Assembly: GCF_000612545.2 (NCBI RefSeq)
Contig: NZ_CP097800.1
Span: 4,848,501-4,912,500, forward strand
Length of the DNA: 64,000 bases
Direction of reading: 5' to 3'
DNA from: Streptomyces sp. PCS3-D2
GTDB taxonomy: Bacteria; Actinomycetota; Actinomycetes; Streptomycetales; Streptomycetaceae
Shown here: piece by piece, positions 36,001 through 43,454 of the stretch
Position numbering within the stretch: the stretch's first letter is position 1
Layout of the letters: every line of letters begins with the position of its first letter
Notes under the pieces: generated by a model
Databases searched by the model: none
What the model saw: only the letters and a program-made list of their open reading frames with translations
Told to the model about the DNA's origin: nothing
Made by a program: the position numbers and the translations under genes

Positions 36001-37136
36001 GCGCGCAGTTCCAGATCGACGGGGTCCCGGGCGCCCGGATCCCCGCCGGCACCACCCTCGCCTCGGGCCAGGAGTACTCGAGCGGCAACGCCAAGCTGCT
36101 GATGAAGTCCGACGGCAACCTGGTCCTCCTCAGCAAGACCGGCAAGCAGCTCTGGGCCACCGGTACCGCAGGGAAGCCGGGGGCCACGGCCCGGATGCAG
36201 AGCGACGGCAGCTTCGTCGTCCTCAGCGCCGACGCGAAGACCACCCTGTGGACCAGCGGGACCAAGACCCCGGGCTCGTACGCGATGCTCCAGCCACGCG
36301 GCGTGCTCGTCGTCTACACCGCCAACGGGCAGAGCCTGTGGACCAGCGGCACCCAGAGCCGGCCCGACTACAACGCCGACGGCTACACCGACGTGGTGGC
36401 GCGTGACGCCAACGGGCACCTCTGGATCTACCCGGGCACCGGCGGTTCCGGAACCAGCACGCTGGGCCCGCGGTACTTCGCCGGCAACGGCTGGTGGCGC
36501 GACCACTGGACGAACGTGTACTCCGCCGACCTCAACAACGACGGGTACACCGACATCATCGGCCGCGACCGGTTCGGCGACCTGTACCTGTACCCGGGCA
36601 CGGGCAGGTCGGGCACCGAGACGGTGGGCAACCCGGTCCTGATCGGCACGGGCTGGAACACCTACGCCGACCTGGTCTTCGGAGACATGAACGGTGACGG
36701 CCGCACCGACCTCGTCGCCCGTGGCGCCGACGGCAACCTGTGGATCTACCCTCACAAGGGCGGCACCGGAACCGGAATGCTCGACAAGCGGTCCTTCCTC
36801 GGCAACGGCTGGTGGCCCGACGACTGGCGCGTGCTCCGGCTCGCCGACATGAACGACGACCAGAAGATCGACATCGTCGCGCAGCGCAAGACCGGCCAGC
36901 TCTACCTCTACGCCAACGCCGGGACCGGCACCGGAGGCTCCGTGAACTTCGCCAGCCCGAGCGTCATCGGCGAGGGCTGGTGGATCGAAGAATCGACCCC
37001 CTTCGTCAGTGACCTCAACGGTGACGGCAAGCCGGAGCAGGTCAACGTGACCCGCACCGGGGACTTCTTCGACTACCTTCCCGAGGGCCGAACCCTGCTC
37101 GGCGTGGGCTGGGTCGGATACGACACAGTCCTCTGA
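33072..37136 (+). CDS. Secreted DNRLRE / VCBS (FG-GAP) / bulb-type lectin protein
   Basis: The protein is 1,354 residues from GTG 33072 (GGAG 5 nt upstream). A signal peptide with a basic start and hydrophobic AISLALITGIAATGLSVV ends near ATAAAA. Approximate domains: a beta-rich N-domain (60-280), DNRLRE (about 296-496, with RSFFQLDTSAVKGVKVSKATFRI), two Fn3/Ig-like modules (to about 705), VCBS/FG-GAP repeats (about 710-975), a bulb-type lectin (about 996-1095, with LLMKSDGNLVLL and LWTSGT repeats) and a second VCBS set to the C-terminus (DLNNDGYTDIIGRD, DMNGDGRTDLVAR). D-x-N/D-x-D-G loops probably bind Ca2+. It is predicted extracellular or wall-associated, for glycan binding or adhesion. 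The divergent arrangement and shared operator with the RHS toxin suggest co-expression. Confidence 0.85.
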   Translation: MRRRQGLPGVPGRRGISRAISLALITGIAATGLSVVHPPATAAAAVDPVAEGSMTPEDFALAKAKETGQPYELTSARTENSDTWALPTGKWSTKRHGTTVRVRQDGIWVPTDPTLQFAADGKVKPKASAVAIAFSGGGTGPLLTGVKNGRTLSFTWPQSLPKPTLSGNVATYANVLPDVDLQLKAEVEGFSQLLVVKTPAAAQHPDLATLRFKLDTVGLNVTKDATTGLLTAANPAGEIVFTSPNPVMWDSTTTGVAAPQSPARAAAVASADSGTNPAPADAFVTPSGAKSAQMPTAITGGNLEIKPDQTLLKGATTKYPVYIDPSVAWGARQNWAWAYRTWENNSYWNTKEDVRVGYESQTNGLSRSFFQLDTSAVKGVKVSKATFRIKETWSWSCVSKPVELWTTSAISPKTTWKNQPDRRSRLDTVSAAKGRPECEAGNLEFNATAGVQEAASNGWSSMTVGLYASNEGDEYHWKRFDPKTVTLEIEYNNPPNTPSDLGTAPWVPCEQGGSIGNTAIRLYATSSDRDAGELSTEFQLFKEGQSSPTLTQNLPSSNGKFVTWSVPDASLPDGTYTWRARTTDGDGAQSGWSKTCKFTVDRARPAGVPKVSSTVFPDGTNGWPAGTGRARTTGEFTLSANGDKDVVWYGYYTDWDPEVKSASVEAGTAFTAKLTPPGAGPHFVYAFTQDAAGNRSDTAVYRFYAARAAAKDGPHDVNGDGNRDIWSNDLFGSLLTYTGQGNTKFSAMISSPEAFTDAQVAHLGDWNDDGYNDMLALRREAAGADKTLTIYNNNGQGTVLDPVEMFVARPAENHWSNAEQIVAPGDLDKNGVPDILVKQGDKLYAYFNTLAGQLDETQPVLIGGTDWSKYTVITVGDLNKDTVPDLLLRDNATGDVLRTHGKKSQDPNLTVDLATWGTLTPAKVHSGLPLGSYPQIGSSGDLNGDGVVDLWARQADNTMVGWPGKLSGDGATVGSFGAQFQIDGVPGARIPAGTTLASGQEYSSGNAKLLMKSDGNLVLLSKTGKQLWATGTAGKPGATARMQSDGSFVVLSADAKTTLWTSGTKTPGSYAMLQPRGVLVVYTANGQSLWTSGTQSRPDYNADGYTDVVARDANGHLWIYPGTGGSGTSTLGPRYFAGNGWWRDHWTNVYSADLNNDGYTDIIGRDRFGDLYLYPGTGRSGTETVGNPVLIGTGWNTYADLVFGDMNGDGRTDLVARGADGNLWIYPHKGGTGTGMLDKRSFLGNGWWPDDWRVLRLADMNDDQKIDIVAQRKTGQLYLYANAGTGTGGSVNFASPSVIGEGWWIEESTPFVSDLNGDGKPEQVNVTRTGDFFDYLPEGRTLLGVGWVGYDTVL

Positions 37137-37150
37137 TCGCTGTGAACACG

Positions 37151-37187
37151 TGAAAGGGTGAGATCCCGGAGGGATCTCACCCTTTCA
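37151..37187. terminator. Bidirectional terminator between VCBS and acyltransferase genes
   Basis: The perfect 17-bp stem (37151-37167, 37171-37187) has a 3-nt loop GGA, between convergent genes. Confidence 0.9.
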
Positions 37188-37206
37188 TCGTTTCCAGCCC
37201 GACCCG

Positions 37207-38484
37207 TCAGGCGCGGACGGCGGCCTTGTCCCGTTCGTCCGCCTCGATGGCCGGGTCCTGCAGCGCCGGATCCCGCACCGCCGGGGACTGCCCCGCGTTC
37301 CCCGGCCGCCCGGCTCCGCCTCGGCGGTCGCCCAGGTCCTTCAGGCGCATCGCGGGCTTCTCCACGCAGTGCCAGGAGAACACCGCCAGCAGCACCGTCA
37401 CCGCCAGGCTCAGACCCAGGTAGGGCAGCAGGCCCCAGCGGGCGAAGCCCAGAATGACCAGCGCCTGTTCGACCACGAAGCCGTAGATGTAGATGCCGTA
37501 CGAATAGTCGTTGCGCGCGCCGACCCGGCGGAAGGGTGCCGGGAGGCGGATCGCCAGCCACACCAGGACGTAGGCGAAGGCCGGCAGGCCCACGGCGAAG
37601 AGGTACCCGTAGTGCGCGCTGAGCACGAGCACGAGCAGGGAGGCCCAGCCGAGCAGGTCGCTGACGGGTATCCGCTCGCGGTACGACTCGATGACCGCTC
37701 CGAGGGCGAAGGCGAATCCGAGGTAGATGACGAGGACCGGATTCGTGAAGCCCAGTACGGGAATGTCGACTGGGTGGAAGTAGACGGCGTCGAAGGCCCC
37801 CGCCCAGAAGCGGTCGCCGACGGCCTGCCTGATGACGAGCCAGCCCAAGAGGCCGGCGATCAGCAGCACGGCGCGCCGGGCACGTGCGAGAACACCCGTC
37901 AGGGCCAGCAGTGCTACGCCCGCGTAGCAGAGGACCTCGTAGTACAGCGACCACAGGGCCCCGTCGATGCTCCGGTCGTGTGCGACGCCCTTGGCCACGG
38001 CGTCGGACATCACGTTCGCGACGTCGTTCTGGTTGAGCTGGATCGCGCCGTTGGAGCGCAGGTACTCCACCGGCCCCCAGGCGTGCCCCCAGAATCCGTC
38101 CAGCGTCCCGTGGAGTTTCCCGTACAGGACCGGGGCGGCGGCGAATGCCGTCAGGAACAGGCAAACCCACAGTCCGGGCAACAGGCGTAGTGCCCGGTGC
38201 CACAGGAATCTCCCCAGTCCCAGGCGTACCCCGCTGCGCGTGACGAGGATTCCCGAGAGGATGAAGAACCCGTAGACCGACCACTTTCCGAGGTCGGCCT
38301 GGCCTTGGGTGAATGAGTGGCCGAATTCGGTCTTCCCGAAGCCCAACACGCGCGAGTGGGAGACGACGACGGCCGTCGCCAGAATCAGTCGGATAAAGCC
38401 CAGGCTGTTGTTCCGGCCGGTCAGCAGCTCGGCAACGGTGCCGTGGGACCACCGCCCCGACCGCCGAGAAGTGCGGTTGTCCAC
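37207..38484 (-). CDS. Membrane acyltransferase, acyltransferase-3 family
   Basis: The protein is 425 residues if started at GTG 38482-38484, where GGGGA lies ~10 nt upstream; an ATG at 38542-38544 in frame has no RBS, so the start is uncertain. It has about ten TM segments. Family hallmarks are RLILATAVVVSHSRVLG (helix 1 with the catalytic His), WSVYGFFILSGILVTRS (the G-F-F-x-L-S-G block), LWHRALRLLPGLWV (the R-x-x-R-I/L-x-P block) and SIDGALWSLYYEV. Such enzymes O-acylate cell-surface glycans or secondary metabolites. It ends with a charged cytoplasmic tail rich in Asp/Arg. Next on the same strand upstream are a GT-C-like membrane protein and a GtrB-type glycosyltransferase, so a surface glycan substrate is likely. 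Confidence 0.85.
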   Translation of the reverse strand: MDNRTSRRSGRWSHGTVAELLTGRNNSLGFIRLILATAVVVSHSRVLGFGKTEFGHSFTQGQADLGKWSVYGFFILSGILVTRSGVRLGLGRFLWHRALRLLPGLWVCLFLTAFAAAPVLYGKLHGTLDGFWGHAWGPVEYLRSNGAIQLNQNDVANVMSDAVAKGVAHDRSIDGALWSLYYEVLCYAGVALLALTGVLARARRAVLLIAGLLGWLVIRQAVGDRFWAGAFDAVYFHPVDIPVLGFTNPVLVIYLGFAFALGAVIESYRERIPVSDLLGWASLLVLVLSAHYGYLFAVGLPAFAYVLVWLAIRLPAPFRRVGARNDYSYGIYIYGFVVEQALVILGFARWGLLPYLGLSLAVTVLLAVFSWHCVEKPAMRLKDLGDRRGGAGRPGNAGQSPAVRDPALQDPAIEADERDKAAVRA

Positions 38485-38667
38485 GTGGTGCTCGTCCCCG
38501 AGATCAATAGGCAAGGCTGACAGGACGGAGCACTCCACACCCATCAGAACAGCAAGAGTGTACGGTTGAACAACCGTGCGTAGCAAACCATTCAGGCGGC
38601 GTGGAACGGTCCCGGGACATGGTGCTTGTGGTCCCGGGACCCGAGTCCGCAATCTCCGGCCTCTGTG

Positions 38668-41118
38668 TCAGGACAGCTCGTATACCGCCATCCGGCCGTT
38701 GTCGTAGACCTTCGTCGCGAGATCGGCCAGAAGCGGAGACTCAGAACCCGACGGGCGGTGCACCACCACGTAGCGCACCCGGTGCTGCTCGTGGAGGCGA
38801 CCGAGGATCGCGGCTGTCGGCCGGTAGACGGCGTCCTCGTTGAGCCGGAACAGTTCCTGATCCCAAAAAGGGCCGTTGTAGGCGACCGAGCCACCGGACA
38901 GCGCGATGGCCCGCGGCGCGTACGCCCAACCCTCGATCAGCACCGACCGCTCCGAGTAGGCGCTCAGCCATTGGGAGCGCGTGTTGTCGCACTGCTCCCC
39001 GGCGGGTAGCGGGCCCTCAAGTTCCCAGCAATGGCTGTTGGTGCTCAGCACGTCGGACGGTTGGCTGTGGGCGCGGATCCAGCGAGCCGCCTCCACTTGC
39101 GAGCCGGGCATGACCCAGGAGTACGACCACAGGGATTCCCGGGACTGTAGGACGTCGTGGAAGAGCCCCGGAGTACCGGTCGCGAGGGCGGCGGTCAGCA
39201 GGACGATCGCGCCGCGGCCGCGCAGCGCAGGCCACACCCGGGCACTGAGCCGCCACAAGGCCGCGCCACCGAGGGCGGCCAGGACCAGGGCGGCCGCCAG
39301 AACGAGCGCCGGCAGCAGCAGGGAGTACGTCGTGGCAGCGCCTTGCCCATCGCCGACGAGACGCATGACGTAGGCGGACCAGCGATCGGAATAGCGGTAG
39401 ATCCCATAGGTGAGTGCAGCGGAATAGGCGATGACACCGCAGGAAAGCGCGATTCTGCCCCGTATGCCGAGCGCGGCTCGTTCAAAAGTCTCGCAGAAAC
39501 CCCAGGCCGCGAGAACGGCGCCGAAGTTCAGGGCGGCAAGAGTGAAGTAGCTGGCGTTGTAGCTCTTGATCGTGAGATAGGCGCAGGGCCCCGCCACGGA
39601 GGCACCCAGCAGGAACCACTGCACGGGCTCCAAACGGAAGCGTCGCTTCGAGATCAGTGGGATCACGCCGAGCAGTTTCAGCTGGTGGTTGAGCAGGAAG
39701 GCAACCAGGGTGCCCACGATCACGACTGCTTGGAACGCCGGCGAGCGCAGCTGTTCCGGATCGGCCCAGTAGCTCTCTACGTTGGCGAACGGAATGATTT
39801 CGAGGCCGTAGCTCTCGAAGTTGAAGATGAAGGCCGTCGCGAAGAGCTGAGCGCCTCCGAGGATCGCGCCCAGTCCGACGACGTGCCAGGGGATCCGCCG
39901 GGTGGTGACGAGGAGAACGAAGCCGCACAGAGCCAGTCCTGCAACGGCGACGGGCAGAGTGCTCGCCTTGGCGGCGCTGGAGGCGAGGGCGAACAACGCG
40001 ACGAGGACGTAGCCCCCGCGACCGAGGAGAGGGGGACCGCCCGTGCCGTCGCCGGCCGGGCTTGCCTCACCGGCTCGGCGGCTTCTGCGCAGCGCGTCGC
40101 CGACGACGCCCATCAGCGCTATGAGCAGCGGTTGGCTGTACGTCTGGGAGAGGCTGGACCAGGACATGAGCCGGACCGAGTGGGCGCCGAAGGTCCAGGT
40201 TGCCACGGGGTTGGGGTAGGCGGCGGTGAACTCGGAAACCGCGAAGACCAGCAGCGCGGCAACGGGCCCGGCCCAGGCCCGCCCGATGAGGCGATGGGCC
40301 ACCACGGCCGTGATGACCGTACCGAGCGCCCCAAGCGCGGGGACCATGAGCCTGGACTCGATCACCGCCAGATCGACGTGACCGACCATGTCGGTCATCG
40401 CCATGTGGGCGAAGGTGAACCAGTGGTAGTGCAGTGGCTCACCCGCGACCTGGGGGAGGGTCAGCGGAACATTCTGCTTCGCGTTTGCGGCGAGGGAGAG
40501 CATGTACGGCATGTCGCCGAACAGCCTGCTGTCCTCCTTGTCCGGAAGGACCGGGTACAGGGAGAGAAACGTCTGATGGAAGTAGAAGCTGGTGAGCATC
40601 ACCGTGCCGGATACCGACCAGGACCAGCCCAGCGAGTAGGTGGTGCTGCTGCGCGGACGCCAGTGCCGGCGGAGTTTGGGTACGGCCGCGAAGGGAACCA
40701 CCACGGCCAGTGGCCACAGGACGGCAAACGACTGCGCGCCCGTCCTGACGAGGACCGCCCAGGCGGCCAGCTCCAGGACAAGGCCCGTGAGGGCACCGAA
40801 GGCGAGGTCCTCGACGAGGGAGTGCGGACGCCGGCGAAGGGCCCGGAAGGCCAACGTGCCGGGAAGGACGACACCCCAGAGCGCGTAGAAGGTGTACCGG
40901 GCGATGTCACCGGCCGGGGTGTTCGTGGCCAGCAGCAGTGCGGCCAGGAAGAAATACGCGGCGGCGGCCGGCAGCACACGCCAGAACGCATGCGGTCCGG
41001 GCCGGTCGGTTGCCGAGGACGGGGGCGAGCCTTCCCGATTCCGCACCGTCAGGTGGGTTCGTCCAGGCGTTGCGGTTGCTTTCGTTGCCATGTGTCTCGT
41101 GTCTCTTCTGCCTGCCAT
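38668..41118 (-). CDS. Large polytopic membrane protein, GT-C-like glycosyltransferase candidate
   Basis: The protein is 816 residues from ATG 41116-41118 (MAGRRDTRH), with AGGAG 10 nt upstream; ATG 41089-41091 is a later option. It has many TM helices (about 12-14) and a C-terminal soluble part from ~residue 670 (SYSWVMPGSQVEAARWIR, then RYVVVHRP). Between helices 4 and 5 lies an extracytoplasmic loop with SRLFGDMPYMLSLAANA, then GEPLHYHWF. An acidic residue in the first long loop followed by aromatic/His residues is typical of GT-C enzymes that use polyprenyl-phosphate sugars. The adjacent gene encodes just such a sugar-phosphate donor synthase. I cannot name the product. O-antigen-ligase-like or arabinosyltransferase-like roles are alternatives. 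Confidence 0.6.
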   Translation of the reverse strand: MAGRRDTRHMATKATATPGRTHLTVRNREGSPPSSATDRPGPHAFWRVLPAAAAYFFLAALLLATNTPAGDIARYTFYALWGVVLPGTLAFRALRRRPHSLVEDLAFGALTGLVLELAAWAVLVRTGAQSFAVLWPLAVVVPFAAVPKLRRHWRPRSSTTYSLGWSWSVSGTVMLTSFYFHQTFLSLYPVLPDKEDSRLFGDMPYMLSLAANAKQNVPLTLPQVAGEPLHYHWFTFAHMAMTDMVGHVDLAVIESRLMVPALGALGTVITAVVAHRLIGRAWAGPVAALLVFAVSEFTAAYPNPVATWTFGAHSVRLMSWSSLSQTYSQPLLIALMGVVGDALRRSRRAGEASPAGDGTGGPPLLGRGGYVLVALFALASSAAKASTLPVAVAGLALCGFVLLVTTRRIPWHVVGLGAILGGAQLFATAFIFNFESYGLEIIPFANVESYWADPEQLRSPAFQAVVIVGTLVAFLLNHQLKLLGVIPLISKRRFRLEPVQWFLLGASVAGPCAYLTIKSYNASYFTLAALNFGAVLAAWGFCETFERAALGIRGRIALSCGVIAYSAALTYGIYRYSDRWSAYVMRLVGDGQGAATTYSLLLPALVLAAALVLAALGGAALWRLSARVWPALRGRGAIVLLTAALATGTPGLFHDVLQSRESLWSYSWVMPGSQVEAARWIRAHSQPSDVLSTNSHCWELEGPLPAGEQCDNTRSQWLSAYSERSVLIEGWAYAPRAIALSGGSVAYNGPFWDQELFRLNEDAVYRPTAAILGRLHEQHRVRYVVVHRPSGSESPLLADLATKVYDNGRMAVYELS

Positions 41119-41198
41119 GCGTCGACTGCTCCTGAGGAGGGCTGCCGGGGTACCCGGACCCGAGGGGCCGAGGACCACGCCGCGCGCTCGGAGTCCGG

Positions 41199-42194
41199 CT
41201 ACTTCCGCACTGCGACCGCTGAGTCTTCGGCCGAGTCGTAGCCGACGAAGTAGGCAGGCCGGGCCTGGACGGCCGAGTAGATCCGGCCTATGTACTCGCC
41301 GAGCAGGCCCACGCATATGAGCTGGACACCGCCGATGAACAGCATGCCGATGAACAGCGAGGACCAGCCGGGCACGGTCGAACCGAACGTGTACTGGAGT
41401 GTCGTGTAGATCGCCAGGCAGAAGCAGACCAGGAAGCTGAGCAGGCCGAGCCAGGTGGCGAGTCGCAGCGGGCTGGCGGAGAAGTTGGTGATGCTGTCGA
41501 GGGCCAGACGGACCATCTTGGACAGCGGGTAGTGCGTGCTGCCCGCAACCCGCTCCTCGCGAACGTAGGCGACCTCGCCGCTGTTGAAGCCGAGCCACGG
41601 CACGAGCAGCCGGTAGACGGGCTGGTGCTCGGGCAGGGACTTGAGCGCGTCGACGGCGGCCCGGCTGAGCAGGCGGAAGTCGCCGGCCTGGTTGGGCATG
41701 CTCTTGCCGACGAGCTTGCGCATCAACCAGTAGTAGACACCGGCCGTGCGTCGCTTGAAGAAGGTGTCCGTGCCGCGGTCGCTGCGGACGCCGTAGACGA
41801 TGTCCAGGTCCTTCTCGCGGGCCATTTCGTACATCTCGACGATCTTCTCCGGGGGATCCTGGAGGTCGGCGTCGATGCTCACGACGTACTCGCCGCGGGC
41901 CCGGTGGATGCCGGCGGTCAGCGCGGCCTGATGCCCCGAGTTGCGGGCGAAACGGACCGTGCGCAGCTCGGGCCAGTCCTGGCGGGTCTTCTGCATGATC
42001 ATCGGAGTGGCGTCGGTGCTGCCGTCGTCGACACCGACGACCTCGTAGTCGATCCCCATGCCGTCGAGGATCGGGCGCAGGCGCGCCACGGTCAGAGGCA
42101 GAGCCTCCTGCTCGTTGTAGATGGGGATCACGACGGACAGCGCGGGCGCCGACCAGCCGGCCGCCTCGTGCGCCGGAGGTGCTGCATGCTGCAT
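41199..42194 (-). CDS. GT2 polyprenyl-phosphate glycosyltransferase (GtrB/DPM1-like) with two TM helices
   Basis: The protein is 331 residues from ATG 42192-42194 (MQHAAPPAHEAAG); the upstream frame extension is Arg/Pro-rich and unsupported. The GT-A domain shows VVIPIYNEQEALPL, VDDGSTDATP and SIDADLQDPPEKI, with D-x-D as metal/nucleotide site, and NQAGDFRLLSRAAVDAL. Two C-terminal TM helices (LGLLSFLVCFCLAIYTTL and SLFIGMLFIGGVQLICVGL) and the ending EYIGRIYSAVQARPAYFVG are diagnostic of the GtrB/DPM1 group. It transfers a hexose from a nucleotide sugar to undecaprenyl-phosphate at the inner leaflet, to supply GT-C enzymes such as the neighbour downstream. Confidence 0.9.
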   Translation of the reverse strand: MQHAAPPAHEAAGWSAPALSVVIPIYNEQEALPLTVARLRPILDGMGIDYEVVGVDDGSTDATPMIMQKTRQDWPELRTVRFARNSGHQAALTAGIHRARGEYVVSIDADLQDPPEKIVEMYEMAREKDLDIVYGVRSDRGTDTFFKRRTAGVYYWLMRKLVGKSMPNQAGDFRLLSRAAVDALKSLPEHQPVYRLLVPWLGFNSGEVAYVREERVAGSTHYPLSKMVRLALDSITNFSASPLRLATWLGLLSFLVCFCLAIYTTLQYTFGSTVPGWSSLFIGMLFIGGVQLICVGLLGEYIGRIYSAVQARPAYFVGYDSAEDSAVAVRK

Positions 42195-42572
42195 GGAGGG
42201 CTTGCCTTCATTCTCCGAGTGCCAAGACCGTCGGCGGATGCCTGACGATCGCAGTCCCACCCCACGGGCACGGGGCAGAAGACGGGGTCCAGCAGGAATG
42301 GGGGCCTTGCCCTCGGCGACCGACTCCGACAGAGGCAGCCGCGGCTCCGGCCGCAAGGCCCGCCCTTCTCAGAGGCGCCGTCTACCTGCACCCCTCGGTT
42401 ACATGGCAACTCAAGAGACCGGCTCCACCGCCCCCAAGGGGACCCAGACATCGCGGCAATCATACATTCGCACGATTGTGTTCGATGCTTTGGTCGTGGC
42501 CGGCCGACCCGTCCTGCAGTCGGCCCTGCCCTCGGCGGCGAACCCGTGGACCGACCCCGGTCCGCCGCGCCG
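42195..42572. other. Intergenic region at the right edge of the accessory block
   Basis: These 378 bp separate the GtrB-type gene from the thioesterase gene on the same strand. An AT-richer patch (42450-42500) contains TATGAT on the minus strand at about 42467-42472, a possible -10 box for the glycosyltransferase. No gene, strong hairpin or attachment-site-like repeat was seen. Confidence 0.4.
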
Positions 42573-43448
42573 TCAGGTCCGCGGGACGCGGACCACGCCC
42601 TCCTGGATGACCGTGATCGCCAGGCGGCCGTCCTGGGTGTAGATGCGGGCCTGGCCCAGGCCGCGGCCGCCGTGGGCCGAGGGGGACTCCTGGTCGTACA
42701 GCAGCCATTCGTCCGCGCGGAAGGGCCGGTGGAACCACATTGCGTGGTCCAGCGAGGCGCCGACCACGTCGCCCACCGCCCAGCCGCCGCGCCCGTGCGC
42801 GAGCAGGACCGCGTCGAGCAGGGTCATGTCGGAGACGTAGGTGGCCAGGCAGGTGTGCAGCAGCGGGTCGTCGGCCAGCTTGCCCTGCGTGCGGAACCAG
42901 ACCTGCGAGCGCGGTTCCAGCGGTTCGCCGACGGTGCCCCAGGGCGGGGTGGTCGCGTACCGCAGGTCCACCGCGCCGCGCGCCTCCAGCAGCCGCTCGA
43001 CGGTGCCCGGGTCGCGGAAGGTCTCGCGGTACCGCGGCAGCGCCTCGGCGGCCGTCGGCAGGGACTCGGGGTCCGGTGCGGACGGCATCGGGACCTGGTG
43101 CTCCAGCCCTTCCTCGTACGTCTGGAAGGACGCGGAGAGGTGGAAGATCGGCTGCCCGTGCTGGACGGCGACCACGCGCCGGGTGGTGAAGGACCGCCCG
43201 TCGCGGATCCGGTCCACGGAGTAGACGATCGGGGCGCCGGAGTCGCCGGTGCGCAGGAAATAGGAGTGCAGCGAGTGCGGCAGACGGTCCGCGGGCACCG
43301 TGCGCCCGGCCGCGACCAGGGCCTGTGCGGCCACCTGGCCGCCGAACACGCGCGGCACCAGGGAGGTACGGCTGGTGCCGCGGAAGATGTTCTCCTCGAT
43401 CTGCTCCAGGTCGAGCAGATCGAGGAGATCCGTCAGTGCCTCGTTCAA
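42573..43448 (-). CDS. tesB: Acyl-CoA thioesterase II (TesB-like)
   Basis: The protein is 291 residues, a double hot-dog thioesterase hydrolysing medium/long acyl-CoA. N-terminal hot-dog: EENIFRGTSR, VFGGQVAAQALVAAGRT, SLHSYFLRTGD. C-terminal hot-dog: LASYV-type core here ATYVSDMTLLDAVLL, then SLDHAMWFHRPF with the catalytic Asp of the D-x-x-M-W-F-H block, and ARIYTQDGRLAIT. The start is TTG 43446-43448, just 6 bp after the acyl-CoA dehydrogenase stop, with no good RBS, so translation probably depends on the upstream gene. The pairing suggests release or trimming of acyl-CoA during fatty acid turnover. Confidence 0.92.
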   Translation of the reverse strand: MNEALTDLLDLLDLEQIEENIFRGTSRTSLVPRVFGGQVAAQALVAAGRTVPADRLPHSLHSYFLRTGDSGAPIVYSVDRIRDGRSFTTRRVVAVQHGQPIFHLSASFQTYEEGLEHQVPMPSAPDPESLPTAAEALPRYRETFRDPGTVERLLEARGAVDLRYATTPPWGTVGEPLEPRSQVWFRTQGKLADDPLLHTCLATYVSDMTLLDAVLLAHGRGGWAVGDVVGASLDHAMWFHRPFRADEWLLYDQESPSAHGGRGLGQARIYTQDGRLAITVIQEGVVRVPRT

Positions 43449-43454
43449 GGGGAC

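Noticed and set aside
33132-36755. A 1,207-codon minus-strand frame opposite the VCBS/lectin gene
   Set aside because: Val/Gly/Arg-rich shadow. The plus strand shows signal peptide, DNRLRE and VCBS repeats.
39157-41241. A 694-codon plus-strand frame opposite the polytopic membrane protein
   Set aside because: Hydrophilic, charged antisense of TM segments; no RBS or family.
41119-41598. 5' extension of the membrane-protein frame into the GtrB gene
   Set aside because: The extension overlaps well-supported GtrB coding sequence and lacks hydrophobic or conserved residues. An RBS precedes ATG 41116-41118.
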